Shown: positions 36,401 through 51,400 of the stretch, piece by piece
Numbering within the stretch: position 1 is the stretch's first letter
How the letters are laid out: each line of letters opens with the position of its first letter
From: Gordionus sp. m RMFG-2023
Taxonomy: Eukaryota; Nematomorpha; Gordioida; Chordodea; Parachordodidae
Length of the DNA stretch: 64,000 nt
Reading direction: 5' to 3'
Assembly (NCBI RefSeq): GCF_954871325.1
Contig: NC_088776.1
Location: 50,548,569-50,612,568 of the forward strand
Made by a program: the position numbers and the translations under genes
Notes under the pieces: generated by a model
What the model was told of the DNA's origin: nothing
Seen by the model: only the letters and a program-made list of their open reading frames with translations
The model's database searches: none

Positions 36401-39400
36401 TGAAAATTTTAAATATACTATATAATGTTATATTTAATTGATTTTGTCTATATTTAAAGTGGAGGTAAATTCTCACAAACTTTTTGACCTTTTTGGCCCA
36501 GTTCTTTGCAGACTGCCATCCAGATGAGCCTTTAGATTTTGGCCCAATTAGAACCAAATATTAAACCATGATACTATATTACATATTAGCATTATAAATT
36601 TATAACTCCCTCCCCCCCCCTCTTGTTTCCCCTTTTTTATATAAAAAAATATCACCATTTACCTGGCCTTTTAAATAATACTTTTTTAAAAATTTAATTA
36701 TTGTGGAAAGCTATTAAATCACCAATATTAAATTCCTTTGGAAAAAAACGAATCTGCAAATATATAATAATGTTATATTCAGGACCTACCTTTGGACCTA
36801 GTGGAACTAGCGGATTGGTAGTAGATTCAGCCCGCCAAAACTTAGCCTCCTCCTTCGTTAACGGGTTTGTTAATGCTGGATTTGGTCGGGACAAGCTCAT
36901 CACCATTGATGGTGGCAACAAGTGGATCTACAAAAATAAGGACCATGGTAAATTGCTTTAAAAAAAATTCTTGCGAGTTTATCTAAGGATGAAGTTTAAA
37001 AAAAATTCTTGGAGTTTAACTAAAGATGAAGTTATTATTGTTTTTTTTATAGTAATGGTCAGTTTAAGCAATAAATTGCACCAATAGAATATTTTATTAA
37101 TCCTGTATTAGGGTCATTCCATGTCAAATCAATCACTTTTCGGCCGACCCCTTTCGATTTCGATGAAAAATCGTAGGCTGGTTATATATGTTCCCATTAG
37201 ATTATAAACAAAATTTTAGCGCATTAGCAACTATATTAGTGGAGATATTCGGGGTTAAAGGTCTAAAAAACGTCTTTTTTTGCTTTTTACTGATGTTAAA
37301 TAACTAGTTTTTAATTTTAAACTAAATATGATCAAATATTGAATATAATATCAATAGCTAAGTTAATAATTGATGATTATGGCGAAAACATCAAAATTAA
37401 TTTTTGATAAAATATGGGTCATCTTATGGTCAGTTGAAAACTTGAAATTAATATTTCGAAATGTATATGATCTCCGATTTTTAATTTTTTTAAGAAATAT
37501 TATCCGTTTACTATTTTTTTAATAATTTCTTCAACAATTAGCATGGCTGGATATTTATTTTAAAAAATATTGCGATTTTTATACTTTAAAAAAAATAGAT
37601 GGCGCTATATATAATAGTTTTAATATGTTAAAATTCATTTTTTTTATTGATTAAAAATATTTTAATGTATATATATCATACTAAATCGATTACAATGTCC
37701 ATTATATATTTTTATTTGTAATTCAGATCATAAATCTTTAAAATCTTAACAAATTTAGCCTAATTTAGATAGTTTTTAAATTAATTAAATCTTACTTCAT
37801 CTAAAGGAATACAAAGCCTGGCTAGCTTGTGAGATTTCTTCGGGAGATAATATATATGTTTGACTGGTAGGAGTAGAAGGATTGACCAGCGAGAGTATAT
37901 GAGATTTAGGCAACACTAAAATATCATCTTTCAGAGGAAATTTAAATGAGGCTGAAGGTCCACAAGGGTGTAAAAATTGGATTTTTACTTCTTTATTTAT
38001 ATCATTTTTATCGATTATATATCCTAACCACCACTTATCATCATATACACATGTTATATATCCATTAATATTTTAAAAATTAATTTTCTCATTTAAATAC
38101 GAAACTTGTTTTATATTATATTTTTTGGAATTAGAATATATTTTGGTTTTTAGTCTATTTTGATCAATGGGAATAACCCCGTGAATTTTTTGGGTCCCAT
38201 GTATAAGCAGTGCATTAAATCTTTTACGAAGGGCTAATTCCTCTTCGATATATTCTTGATTGGATACATATTCAAATTGAATTCCATTAATATTTTCTTT
38301 AGCATAATTATATAATTCTAATGGGGTTAGGATTTGATTTTTATTTGGCCTTTGAAGACTAGCTCTGGCAACTAATCTTTTGACAGTTCCTCCAATACCG
38401 TCACATGCATTTTTGCGGTGAGCAGTGGCAAAGAAATGCCATTCGGCAGGAATATTAAAATCGTATTTATGAAGACATATGTTCAGAAAAATTTTGCGAT
38501 TCTTGTATTGAGACGCGGCTTCATCTGAAAAATATATTATTTTTTCTGGTTTAGAATTAAATTTGGATAAAATAACAAAATTTATATTTTTTAATTCTTC
38601 TCCAGATTTATAATATGCTACAAATGGATGTATAGTGGCCTGCACGTTGTTCCAATGAAATCCCTGAACTTCATCTTGTAAAATGAAGGAATAATTCTCA
38701 GAATAATCTAGAATTGTTAAAAATTCCCCATCTATTAAATTTTTCTACATTTGTCATCAATTTCACATTCTGATGAATGGCGCAGACACAAACAGTGTGT
38801 GTGCCACTAGCTCCAACTAAAATACAGTTTTTTGGTCTAAGTTCGGCAAATTTAGAGAATCCAATTGATATATTTGGGTATTCTTCCTTAAACATCTTGA
38901 ATATTTATTTAAGCTTATTTAATATAAATCTTTGGACTGATTCTTTCTCGCCTTTAACAGATACACAATCTTTTATTCCAGGCATGAGTCGGCTTATTTC
39001 ATCAGAACTATAATTTTGTTTATTTTTATTACTTAAAAAATTTTTCAAAATCTTCGAAATTTTCTTTATCTCTGGTTATTTTAATAATTTAAGATAATGA
39101 CAATTTCATAACATTCTTGATCTTGATGGGTATGACTTAGTCAGGGGGGAAGGGGTATGCCTGATAATTAATGTGATTTTCGATTTTTCCCTTAATAATT
39201 TTCCTGCACTCCTTTAATCCTGCCTTTTTGCTCGTATGCTAGTCGGATTTTTTAATTATTTTTAATTTACATTGAAATATTAAAAAAATTATTAAATTTT
39301 TTTATCCTGCGAATATCTCAGGGGAATAAGGTTTACAAAGTTATATAATCCAATTTTATGATATATTATACATTAAAATATTTTTAATCAATAAAAAAAT

Positions 39401-42400
39401 GAATTTTAACATATTAAAACTATTATAAATAGCGCCATCTATTTTTTTAAAAGTATAAAAATCGCAATATTTTTTTAAATAAATATCCAGCCATGCTAAT
39501 TGTTGAAGAAATTATTAGAAAAATAGTAAACGGATAATATTTCTTAAAAAAATTAAAAATCGGAGATCATATGCATTTCGAAATATTAATTTCAAGTTTT
39601 CAACTGACCATAAGATGACCCATATTTTATCAAAAATTAATTTTGATGTTTTCGCCATAATCATCAATTATTAACTTAGCTATTGATATTATATTCAATA
39701 TTTGATCATATTTAGTTTTAAATTAAAAACTAATTATTTGACATCAGTAAAAAGCAAAAAAAGACGTTTTTTGGACCTTTAACCCCGAATATCTCCACTA
39801 ATATAGTTGCTAATGCGCTAAAATTTTGTTTATAATCTAATGGGAACATATATAACCAGTCTACAACTTTTTAACGAAATTGAAAGGGGTCGGCCAAAAA
39901 TCTTGATTTTTTTGCTCATTTGACATGGAATAACCCATTATAATAAAAAGTTTTAAATCATTAAGTCTAGGTAAACCAGAAAGAAATCGTTTTTCTTCTT
40001 GTTTTTTATAATTTATAATCGAAACATAATAACTTCATGATATCAAATCTTGTAGAGCATACTATAATACCTTAGTTATCTCTAAAATGTCAATTATAAT
40101 TGTTTTTTCCCCAAACTATCATTTATATATTTTTTTAGCTATGATGAGTGCGACAGCTTCTTTAGGCTTGATATACTTATGGGATGTTGACATAGGATTA
40201 GCTCAAATAGATAAATATCTGTATCCCTCTGAAGAGTACATCAAAGTTAGAATATTTTATGATTCGCTCTGATATATTTTTATTCCCCTAATAGAGCTTT
40301 CAAAAATCGATTTATTGGATGAAATCATGGTTTTTAAATATTTGAATTAAATTTTTATTGTATAAAAATATAACCTCGAGGAAAATAAAATCCTTATATA
40401 AAGTTATTAATAAAATATGCTGTCATTTTATTAATTAAACATCAGTTTCCCCTCGAAATTTATCATTAAACTAGCAATAAAAATATTTTATGTTATTAAT
40501 ATAATATCTAATATTTGCCCATTTAAAAGAATTTTAAATACATTCTGATGAGTATATATTTTATGATTAAATTTTATTGTTAACAATATTTGAATATTTT
40601 AAAGATTTATTTATCCTATATATAATTATAGAATTAATATTAAACTGCTTCTCAAACAAATTTAAAATTAATATTAATTAAACTTAGGACAGAATATTAA
40701 TTTTAAATAAAATTTATTATAATTTTTATAAGAGTTTTTCATGATTATCCCAACATCAATTGTAAAAATATAATTGGCAATTAATTAAAAAAAACTTCTA
40801 GATGCCAAATAATAAAATGAGGTAAAAATAAAATGTCTTTATTTGAAAATGAAAAACTAATAATTATTTAAAATCCAAGCAAAAAAAGAAACTTATCTAA
40901 ATCAATTTGATTTAATCATGCTAACCCTAATCTCTCACCCCCCCCTCACTCTACAAAATTATTTTGCTACCCCGCTTTCAAATAAATATTGGAATATGAT
41001 TTAATTAACAACAAATAATATATTTTTTTGTATCAGAATTGAGATTTATAATGTCTTTTATTATACACAACGTAATAAATCTAAAAATGGATTTCTATAT
41101 AACTTAGGCAGAGATTTATATCACTTTTTTCAATTTTCTTTATAAATGAATTCTTCAGTTCTTATATATTCAAAATAATGTTAAAATTTAATCGAGAATT
41201 ATCCTTATTACATTTGTGATCTATTATTTAAAATGCAAGAATAATTTTTAAATGCTCTCCTGAACAATTTTTTTTTAAATGGATATAGAATACTATAACA
41301 CTCAGCCGACAAATATATTACAGCTATATAATTATAAAACTACAATTTATTACTTTTTGCTATATCTTTATTTAAAAAAAGGCGGGAGCTTTGTTGGCAT
41401 GTGGGATAGTTAACACTGGTGTCAAAAATGATTGTGATCCCGCGCTTGCTCTTCTGTCCGACTACGTTACAAACGAAAGTTCTATTTTAAGGATAGCCTC
41501 TTTCATTGGGTAAGTTTATTACATGTTAGATCGTTATCAGGCTCTACCTATAACTAAAAAAAAAATTTTTTGTTATCTGAAAGATTGGGACTTGCTTATG
41601 CTGGATCTAAGCGTGCAGACGTTTTAAGCTTGTTGATAGACGGACTTAAAGATCCTAAATCAAGCATGGAGGTATTACCATCTTATTTTTTTTATGTATT
41701 ATAAGCTTTTGTATTCTGAAAATTTATCTCTTTTTTATGAATTGAAAGAGAATTAATATCTACCATATTTAGAGCTATATTTTATATTAACATTTTTGAA
41801 TAGTCAAATGGAAAAGTTTCTATAAATTTTTTTTAAAAATAGCTTCCTATATAACTATGTTATAGGTCATAGGTATAGCGGCTCTTTCTTGCGGCCTCAT
41901 AACGATAGGTACCCAGTCGCCGGATCTAACCACTGCCATTTTCGGTGTTTTACTTGAACGCAGTGAAACTGAGCTGAGAAGCAATCTTCAAGCTTGCAGA
42001 TTCATAGCACTGGCTTTGGCTTTGACTAATTTGGGTAATAAAATATTTTTTAACAAAATTTTTGACAATCTTATTCACAAAAATGAGTCTGAAGGTTAGT
42101 AAATAAAATATTGTTGTTCTTAGCAAACAACTTTGACACTGAATCAGTTGAAATAATGTTACATGATTAATACCATATTTATTTGGGTCTTAAAATTTAC
42201 AAAAATAAATTAGGTAAACAAGACAGCGTGGAAGTAGTGTTCGCGGGTCTTCAAGCTGTCGTAGAACCCATTAGGAGTATGACAAAGACTTTAGTCGAGG
42301 CCTGTGCCTACGCAGGTATAGTTATTTATAGGATTTATATTTATTTTTTTAAACTAAAACTTTTATTTCGTTAAAAAAGTGTTGAAAAAGAATATATTCT

Positions 42401-45400
42401 AAGGTTCGATATAATATTTTAAATAAAAATAAAACAATAAATGATATTGGCAGGGTGATATCACTAGCTTTACAAGTTTCTATCATTTAATAAATGTTCC
42501 GGAGAGTTTGGTAAAAAGTTTGACTTGACATGATCGAGAAAACATTTTGCCTAAATAGGGAAATAAAATTTTATTAATATACTATTCATGTGACTATAAA
42601 GCGACACCATTGATTAAATCCTCTACTGGGCGGGCAGCAGCTTATATAGGTCATTCCATGTTAAATTGACCAAAAACATTATTCTTTTTGACACATTTTA
42701 GTGGATGAATATTCTTATATAAACTAAGGTTTTTGTAATCTATACTATGGCAAAATTTTACTTCCTACCTTTTTCACTTTTGAAGATATTTAAGGTCAGA
42801 GCATGAAAAATACTTTTTTTGATAGTATCTTTAACGCAATTATATTTAATAAATCTTGTGTCAAAATAAAGAATATACTTTTCTTATTTAGAAAATAAAA
42901 GTAAAAAAATTATTTATAAATTTATCGACCTCTTATTTCCAGGATAAAATTTAAAATTCTCATAACGAAAATTGGGTAGAACTGATTTTTATAAAACTTA
43001 AGATAAACATTACTATTACCATTTTATATGAGTATAAAAAAATGAGAGTGGCGCCTATGCGACTTCATAAACAAAATCGATAAAACTTTAAAAAATGAAA
43101 AATATATTTTTTAATTGTAGATGGCGTTTAATTTTAATGAGCTTTATTCTTAAAAATGTGTCTATATGATTATTTCCAAAGTTGTTAGCATCTAAAAATG
43201 GAGCGGATACAGATACAATTTTATCAAACTTATATACATGGTTCGCTGTTGTTTTAGAACAAAGACTCTTATTATGAGAGCACAAAATATGTAAACAAGA
43301 TAATAATAAAAAAATGTCAATACCCATATTTTTATCATTCTTTCGAACAAATTCTCCTTTTAATCGATTACATTAAACTTATAATTTATTCATTATAATT
43401 CAGGGGAGTATCTATAAAATTGTTTTTAAAAATTATAAATAAATTTAAATTTTAAAATAATTATGTGCATCTATGGTATTTATTTTGAAATTAATGGGCG
43501 TCATGGCTAAACAAGGATTTATATATTCCTTTAACAAATTAAGCGCTTGCGTTTGTAATACGTTTTTTAACGTACATGATGAAAATATCCTTCACAATCT
43601 TGAACTGATATTTACAGATTAAATGGAGAAAGAAAAAAATTTTTTAATGAATATTTTATATATAAAAGTTTTAATTTTATATATAAATTTTAATATTTTT
43701 ATATATAAGTTTTAATATTTTATATAAGTTTTAATAATTTTATATATGTTTTAATATTTTATACATATATATTTTTTTTAATTTTATTAGTCTTAGTGTT
43801 TTCTAATATATATTTATTTTAATTATATTGCTGATATAAATAAAAGGAATTTGCATTAAATATTTTTATTTTAAGTATAAAAGCGTTAAATAAAATTATA
43901 TCAAAATGTATCCTAAAAACAGACACTATCTTCTCTACGATCTTCCAACAGAAGAACCGGTTTGGCATGGAATGACCCATATATTTTATTTTTAAAAATT
44001 GTCTCCTAAAAAACATAATAGGCATGTGCAGGGTTAATATTATCGATATATTTAAAAATTAATAAATTGAAATTGTGATTTTTTTAAAATCTATCTTACA
44101 GGAACTGGTAACGTTTTAAAGGTCCAGGAATTTTTGCATATATGCAGTGAACATTACGAAAGCGATTCGAAAGTAATATTTTTTTCTAAAAATATATTTA
44201 AAATACATTCAATAAAGAAAGAAAGATAAATAAAAGAGAAAGGTAGAGATAAATAAAAGAGAAAGATCCATGTCAAATCGTTTACAATTTGGCCGATTCT
44301 TTTTAAAATTTTAAAAATTTCAATAAGAAATCCGATTATTTTGCTCGCTTGTATATCTGGTTTCTTCCGAGATACTGGGCCTCTAAGGTGCGAATAATAG
44401 CTACTTTTGAATCTGTAAAATTTTTAAAATGCTTATATTCAAAAACTATCTGTAGTAAATAAATATAATATATCATATTGTAAGAAAAAAATATCTATAA
44501 AGGTTTATCTAAAGAAAATAATTGGCGTCGAGAGTCTTTAACCCACGATTTACCTATATTGCTTTACCCGGAAAATTTTTTGGCTTTTATTTGGATTCTT
44601 TTTATAAATATATATATACGATGTGAAAACCTTGACTACCCTATCAGCTCCGAAATTTGCATTCATACCAGAATTTAAATTTTTTATTTGCCTGGAATAG
44701 ATGGCGCTATACGAAACACGGATTAAAATTTTATATCTAAATTACCAATTGAACTGAGGGGCAGTGAATGCCCCTTAGACATCTAAATAATGTTAGAATC
44801 TCCAATAATAAATCCTTTATATAATTTTTTTTATTATTCATTTTTATTAATGATATAGAAATATGGATAGATAATCAAATTCATTCCATAGTGTAACAAA
44901 ATATAATTAATTTATGTATCCATCATAGATATCCTTTATTTTTTCCATATATTAAATTCGCATTGATATTCGAGTGGAATGTTATATTTAATATTCGCGA
45001 TTCTGCAAATTTGAATAAAATTTACCCTCAATTTTATTCTGAGATTAAATCAAATAAATTATGAAATTTTTGCTTTCCTGGTATTGTACGCACTTTATTG
45101 AATCTCTCTTCTAAAATTATTTGCTCTTTCTTCATTTTTGTTCTTTCATAATATTGGAAAAATCTATTCCTTAATATAAAATTTTTTTATAATATATATT
45201 ATTAATAAATTAGGAATCTTATATCTTTAATATTTTCCTTAGAGTGGCCAAAATCCTATTAGTCTCCGTCACAACCAGTTGGCCATGAGATATGGTCCAA
45301 AAATGCCACTCAACTTTTATCCGAAATAATCTTCATGGTGGCAACGAAAATTAGAAGAATTTTTTTGAGCGGCATGGAAATTTCTCTTTTAAATGGCAGA

Positions 45401-48400
45401 CTAAATATTTTTGGAATAAATGAACGGCAATTGTATTATGAATGAGAGACTCCGATATTTTTACGTAACTTAAAAGATCCAAATTATTAAGTGTTTTGTA
45501 ATAAATTACAAGAATGAATAACTTGCGCTTTATTCTAGGGAAATCCTTGTACTCCATCTTGAACCACAAAGACATGATTTTCAGCAGAATTTGCCTGAAG
45601 GATATATCCTTCATTTAAATTCATTTTAATAGAATTTATGCTTGCTATAAAAGGTTTTTTATAAGCAAATTGAAATTTTTACAGGTGCTTAAATCTTCAG
45701 TTGTCGCACCTTTGAGGTTCTATATATCGGGAACCAGGTTTGGTAGTCATCTAAAATAAAAGCTTTTCATTTTTTTTACCTATATAAATAATTCCAGAAA
45801 ATTTTGTAACAATTTTAAAAGGGGTCGGCCGTAAATGTGCTTTTTTGATCAATTTGGCATGGAATTGCCCAAGTACGAATTTGAGATTTAAAGTTAAAAG
45901 CCTTTAATCTATCATTAAATAGTCACTTATGTGTGGGATTTATTTAGGAGTTTTATACTGTATTCAGAACAGAATATTATGACTCATCGCTATCATTCTG
46001 CATCTCGTTTATTTATTCATTCATTGCTTAGCCCTCCTCCCAACTTTTATCCTCTGATCTATTTACGATTTCCTAATTTTAAACCCTCCCACTCTTACGT
46101 ATACCTATAAAAATACGAATCAAATAATGGAATTATTCATATTCTAACGAATAATAAAATGTTTATTCGATTCGAAAATCTTATTTAACCATTAATTAAA
46201 AAATACCGAATATTAAATTTATTTTGTAAAATTTAACTACGGATAAAAAACAAACAAATTTTATTAGTAAGATAAAATAGAAGCATACATATAAAGTATA
46301 TTTATATATAATGTAGAAAAATCAATATAATATTCATATCATGTAGAAGACAAATCTGACAAATTTTTTAAACACAAAGTTTTTCGGATTGTATCCTCTT
46401 ATAACTTCTATATTTGGTAACCATATGCGTTCCAACAAAAAAAGTCGCATCCTTGTATTGATAATATATCTCACCATTTTAGATAAAACGAAAAAACGAT
46501 CTTCTAGTAGTTTCCACCATTCTAGTGGGTTTTCATTCGACGTGATTCTCGCTTCTTTTAAATATGTTTCAACTTAATAAATTGGCAAGACATTCTTGTT
46601 TAAAAATTACGTCCTATTAATGGTTGACTGAGATACATCATATTTTATTTTATAATCATCGAACATTTTCTTAAAATTAAATATAGTTGTAACGTTGATA
46701 TTATAAGATGAGGTAGGCACTCAAAAAATTCCAATTCAAGTCTGAGATCTAATATAGCAGATATAATAGTTTCCAAATTCTAAAATAAAGTATGCAAAAC
46801 TCACATCTAGCACAAATAAGTAAAATTTATGATTTCTCTATCATCAAACGAAGGAGAAATATCTGGTTTCCGTCATTCTTGACTGAATAGCTACTAGTTT
46901 ATTATAATTGTATATGTGTTATAAATTGCATATAAAAATAAATACTTTCTTGTCCATTATAAAAAAAATTTCAAGTTTTTTATGAAGTTATTCGAATAAA
47001 AATAGCCGTTAACAACAATTTTAGATCCACTAGGAAATTTTATTAAATAGGAATAATTTCAAATAATTCCTACTAATAATATATGATTATTTTCCAATAT
47101 TTTTTAACACTATAAATTATTTTAGTCGAATAATCTCGAATAATTCTATTGAATAATAGGGAAAAAATTATTGACGAATAATATATTTTCCATATGATTA
47201 TTTTCCAATATTTTTTAACACTATAAATTATTTTAGTCGAATAATTCTATTGAATAATAGGAAAAAAATTATTGACGAATAATATATTTTCCTTATACGA
47301 ATTCGATTCTAATTTTCGAATCGAATAATTTTGTTATTCATAAAATACTAATCGAGTCGAATAACAAATAATTCGTTTTAAGTATACTCTTACTTAGAAA
47401 ACTGCACGGGCTGTCCGTTGCTCGACCCGAGGCTCGGGTTGGGTTTGGACATTAAAAAATATTTTTCGGGCTCGGGTCGGGTTGTAAGAGCTGTCCGACC
47501 CGAAACCCGACCCGAAAAATATATTTATATAGATATTCTAAATTATAATTCATAATGACAATTATAAAACCATATCATATTTTATTTTTAAAATATCAAT
47601 CAGAATAACATATCATTTTCAATTATTATATTTACATAACAACCATACCCCAAACTATTTTATGTGATTACATTTTAGTACATTGCATTGGATAGTTAGC
47701 GATATTATTATATACTTTACTTTCATCATATTCTATCAAAGTAAATAAAATATATTTTACTAATATCTATTTAATTAAATAGCCTCATATTTTCATATTA
47801 AAAAAATTATTTCAATGGATGCCGTATTAAAAAAAATTGGTGAAAAGATTAAGAGCAATGAATATGAAGTAAGGGAAAATGCCATGGCAAATCTGCGGTC
47901 TGGAAAACGTTTTCATTTATAATGAAAACAAAGAAAACCATAATTATGTAAGTTGTAATTTTTGCAACTTATAATTCTATAACCACATACATAAAATATA
48001 TATTATGAAATTATTTTAGGCATAAATGCATATTTACAATAAAATGTAAAAAGACTCAATTAACAATTGATGGTCTTTTTGGTAATGATCCCATAAAACT
48101 CAAAAGTTGTGCTTGAGATCATTTGATGCAATTCACTGGGAAGGCTTTGTTGATTGTTGCCAGTATTTTGCCAAAATTGGCTCAATATATGGAAATATTG
48201 ATGTTAAAAGCATCATTCCAAATCTCACGACAATTTCTAAAAATAAAATAGACACTGTTGATGGTATACACAATAAATTATTTCCAAAATTAAAGCAATA
48301 TGAAAAAGGGTCGTGTTGATAACAAATATATGAAAATATGGTTAAATTATTTATAATCTTTAGATTCGATTGTATTTTAACTTTTTTATTATATCTTTTA

Positions 48401-51400
48401 CAAATTAAATAAAATGCAACTTAATATATATCTTGATTAGATTATGGCCCTCAAATAAACTTTTATTTAAGGTGGCGATGAATAAATACACATAATTTTT
48501 TTTGGTTATTATAATATTCAAACTCAAATTGTAAAATTTTATTCGGGCTCGGGTCTGGTTAAACTAAAATGTGTGCAGGTTGGGCTCGGACAAAATGATT
48601 TTTTAATTCGGACTCGGGCTGCGAAAAAATTACTTTGCAGTCTACTCTTACTACATTTGGTATAAATTTCTATCATCATTATGACCTTTAAGTGATATAT
48701 CAAATGCCGTCATTAAATATACCATTTCTTACATGTCTCTACTTCTGTTAGAATCAATGTAAAATTTGTAGTATTCTTTTAAAACCAGTGTTGTCCACGT
48801 TTCGAATCTATTTGCTAACCCCCCCCTCTCCATCCTAATTTAATTAGAATCTTGTAGAATCAAACTTGTTTTTAAAAACGATCACTGTTAAAACAAATTT
48901 AAATTATATTGTTCAAATTAATATATTAATTTTATTGTTACATAGAGGAAATTTTTAATTATTTTTACAATAAGTATTCTTAAATATATCATATCTACCT
49001 GGTTTACAAACATAATATGCAAATAAACAGAATATTATTCTTATTTGACTTTATAATGTGGCAATAGAAAAGCTCTGACACTGCTAACACCTCATCGACT
49101 AGCAAGAAGGAATCGAGCGCCGATAAACTAGCCAAAAATCTGAGCTCTCTTCTTTCTTCCTCTACTTCCTCGCCTAATCCCGCTAAATTAACTACTCCCT
49201 CGAGCGCTGGTGGAAAATCTTCCAAGAAGAGCAGCGCTAAATCTAGTACCAAGCCTCCCATTGCCAGCGTTTCTTCTACGAAAATCGAAAAAAGTAGTGA
49301 AAAGACTGAAGAGAAAAACGAACTTGGCCAAACAACTTCTACTGCAGGAGAAAGTTTTATTTTATTGTATAGTTAATAATGTATAAGAATTATATAATCT
49401 TATATATTTATTTCATCCTTATAATTTTGTTTCGTTTAAATAACATGAAAGGAGTTGAAGCGGTTGGCTGTCCTAGAGGTCTGCAGGGGGGGGGGATGAG
49501 TTCGCCCCTGCCTGCCCATATTGTGGATGTAGGCGAACGATCTAATAATTTAAAAAAATGTATTTTTAAAACAATGGACTGACGGGATTTGAAATAATAT
49601 TTATTATTTTCATATGAAAATACATTATCAAGCCAATTTATATAAAAAATTTTTAAACATCGGGTGCTGTCTGGATGAATAAATTTTTTTGATAAATGGT
49701 CGGGCGAATTTTAATAAAAACTGTAGGTGGGCGGACAAACCGGTTAATTATTTAAAGCAATAGGAGGGGCAGGTGTTTGGTTAAAAACGATCCCATTGTA
49801 GTCCTCTAGTTTGTCCTAGATGGGTGTTTAAAAAGGATAAATTAAGCACTTCAATACTCCCTAACTCTTTGAATAAGCCTCTGAAAAAGGTTAGAATAGT
49901 GTTCTTCAAGAGAATTTAATTAAAAATTGAATGGTATTTACTTTTTTAATAAAATGTTATCGTAGGATTTTTAAATGAGAGTAACAATTAATATACATCT
50001 GTCATAGAGCAAGTTAAGATAACTTTCGATCAAGTATCACCATGTTGAAACTATTTTCCAAAATTAATTAGAAAAACATTAACCAAATTGAATTAAACGC
50101 GTAAAATATGTACAGGCAGCTCGAAGATAGTGGAAAACGAAGTTAAAGCCATGGATGAGGATGCCATAGAAATGGAAGGAGTAATTAAAGAAGAAGCCAT
50201 TATTGATGATACGAAAGATAGAAAAGGGGTTACCAAAGATGCCGACCCAAAGATTGACGTTTATGAAGACCTTTCTTCCCAGCAAAGTTTGGCTGTCATT
50301 GGCATAGCCTTAATCGCTATGGGAGAAGACATAGGCGCTAACATGAGCTTTCGCACGTTCGGACACTTGGTTCACATTCTAACATTTTATTTTAAAATTA
50401 TACTACAGTTTTTTTTAAAAAAGGAGGTAAGAGGGAGGGGGGGGGGGTTTATTTGTCACTTTTTGATGTTAGGTTAAATCCGCAAACGCTTGTTATTTTT
50501 TTGAAAATTAAATATTATATTTTGTAGTCTAAATATAATTCATAAATTTACTACATTTATAATCCACATTATATTTTTTTTTAAATTCTCAAAAACACTT
50601 GATTAGTATTCTTATCAACAATTTCTTGTTTATGTATCCAAAATTAAAATTTCAGAAGTTTTAGAATTCCTATTATATACTTTCTTTTTCCCCTAAACCC
50701 CCTTATTCCAATATTAACTTTTCTCCTCAGCACAAAATTACGTGTATATGACTTTTTTTATTGTAGATGAGATATGGTGAGCCTGTTATAAGAAGAGCTG
50801 TGCCTTTGGCCCTGGCCTTGATATCTGTTTCGAACCCTTCTAATCTGAACATAGTCGACACCCTCAGCAAATTTTCCCACGATACCGATGCGGAAGTGGC
50901 ACAAAACTCTATTTTTGCCATGGGAATAGTCGGAGCAGGTTTGATTTCGCTTCATTATTTTATTTTTAGAATGATAATTATGAGGGGAGAAAACTAAACG
51001 TAAGCTAGATAATTTGATATTTATTTGAGATGGGTGATCTCGAAGATAAATCATTCGAAATCATTAATAACTTCACTAATAAAATACCTACCAAGGCACA
51101 AACAACGCCCGCCTAGCTGCGATGCTCCGACAGTTAGCCCAATTTTACTCCAAGGATTCGCACAGTAACCTACTTTTCGCGGTTAGAATAGCCCAAGCGC
51201 TCATACATGCTGGAAAGGGAACCCTCACCCTATCGCCTTTCCACTGCGATAGGCTTTTGGCTAGACCGGTGAGTTTAGCCGGTTTGCTCATAGTTCTTGT
51301 CTCTTTTCTGGATGCCAAAAATAGTATTTTTTATAAAAAAAAATTTTAAATCGGGAATTGCTTAAGATTTTAGACAAATAGTTGATAAAATACTGTGCTT

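Larger units (their letters stand above)
37111..39936 (-). mobile_element. DNA transposon with ~575-bp inverted arms (Rpn1 intron 8)
   Basis: The ends read GGGTCATTCCATGTCAAAT and, inverted, GGGTTATTCCATGTCAAAT. ATTA flanks both (37,107-37,110 and 39,937-39,940), a 4-bp target duplication. The arms run to about 37,683 and from about 39,353 and include a GGTCGGCC block and an AGATGGCGC block in each. The minus strand carries transposase-like ORFs between the arms. It accounts for most of the 3.2-kb intron 36948-40138 of Rpn1. Confidence 0.9.

Noticed and set aside
49004-49261. minus-strand ORF over Rpn1 exon 15
   Set aside because: It is antisense to the Ser/Lys linker exon, whose splice phases fit the gene.
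50758-51054. 98-codon minus-strand ORF
   Set aside because: It overlaps conserved Rpn1 exon 50767-50938 in antisense.
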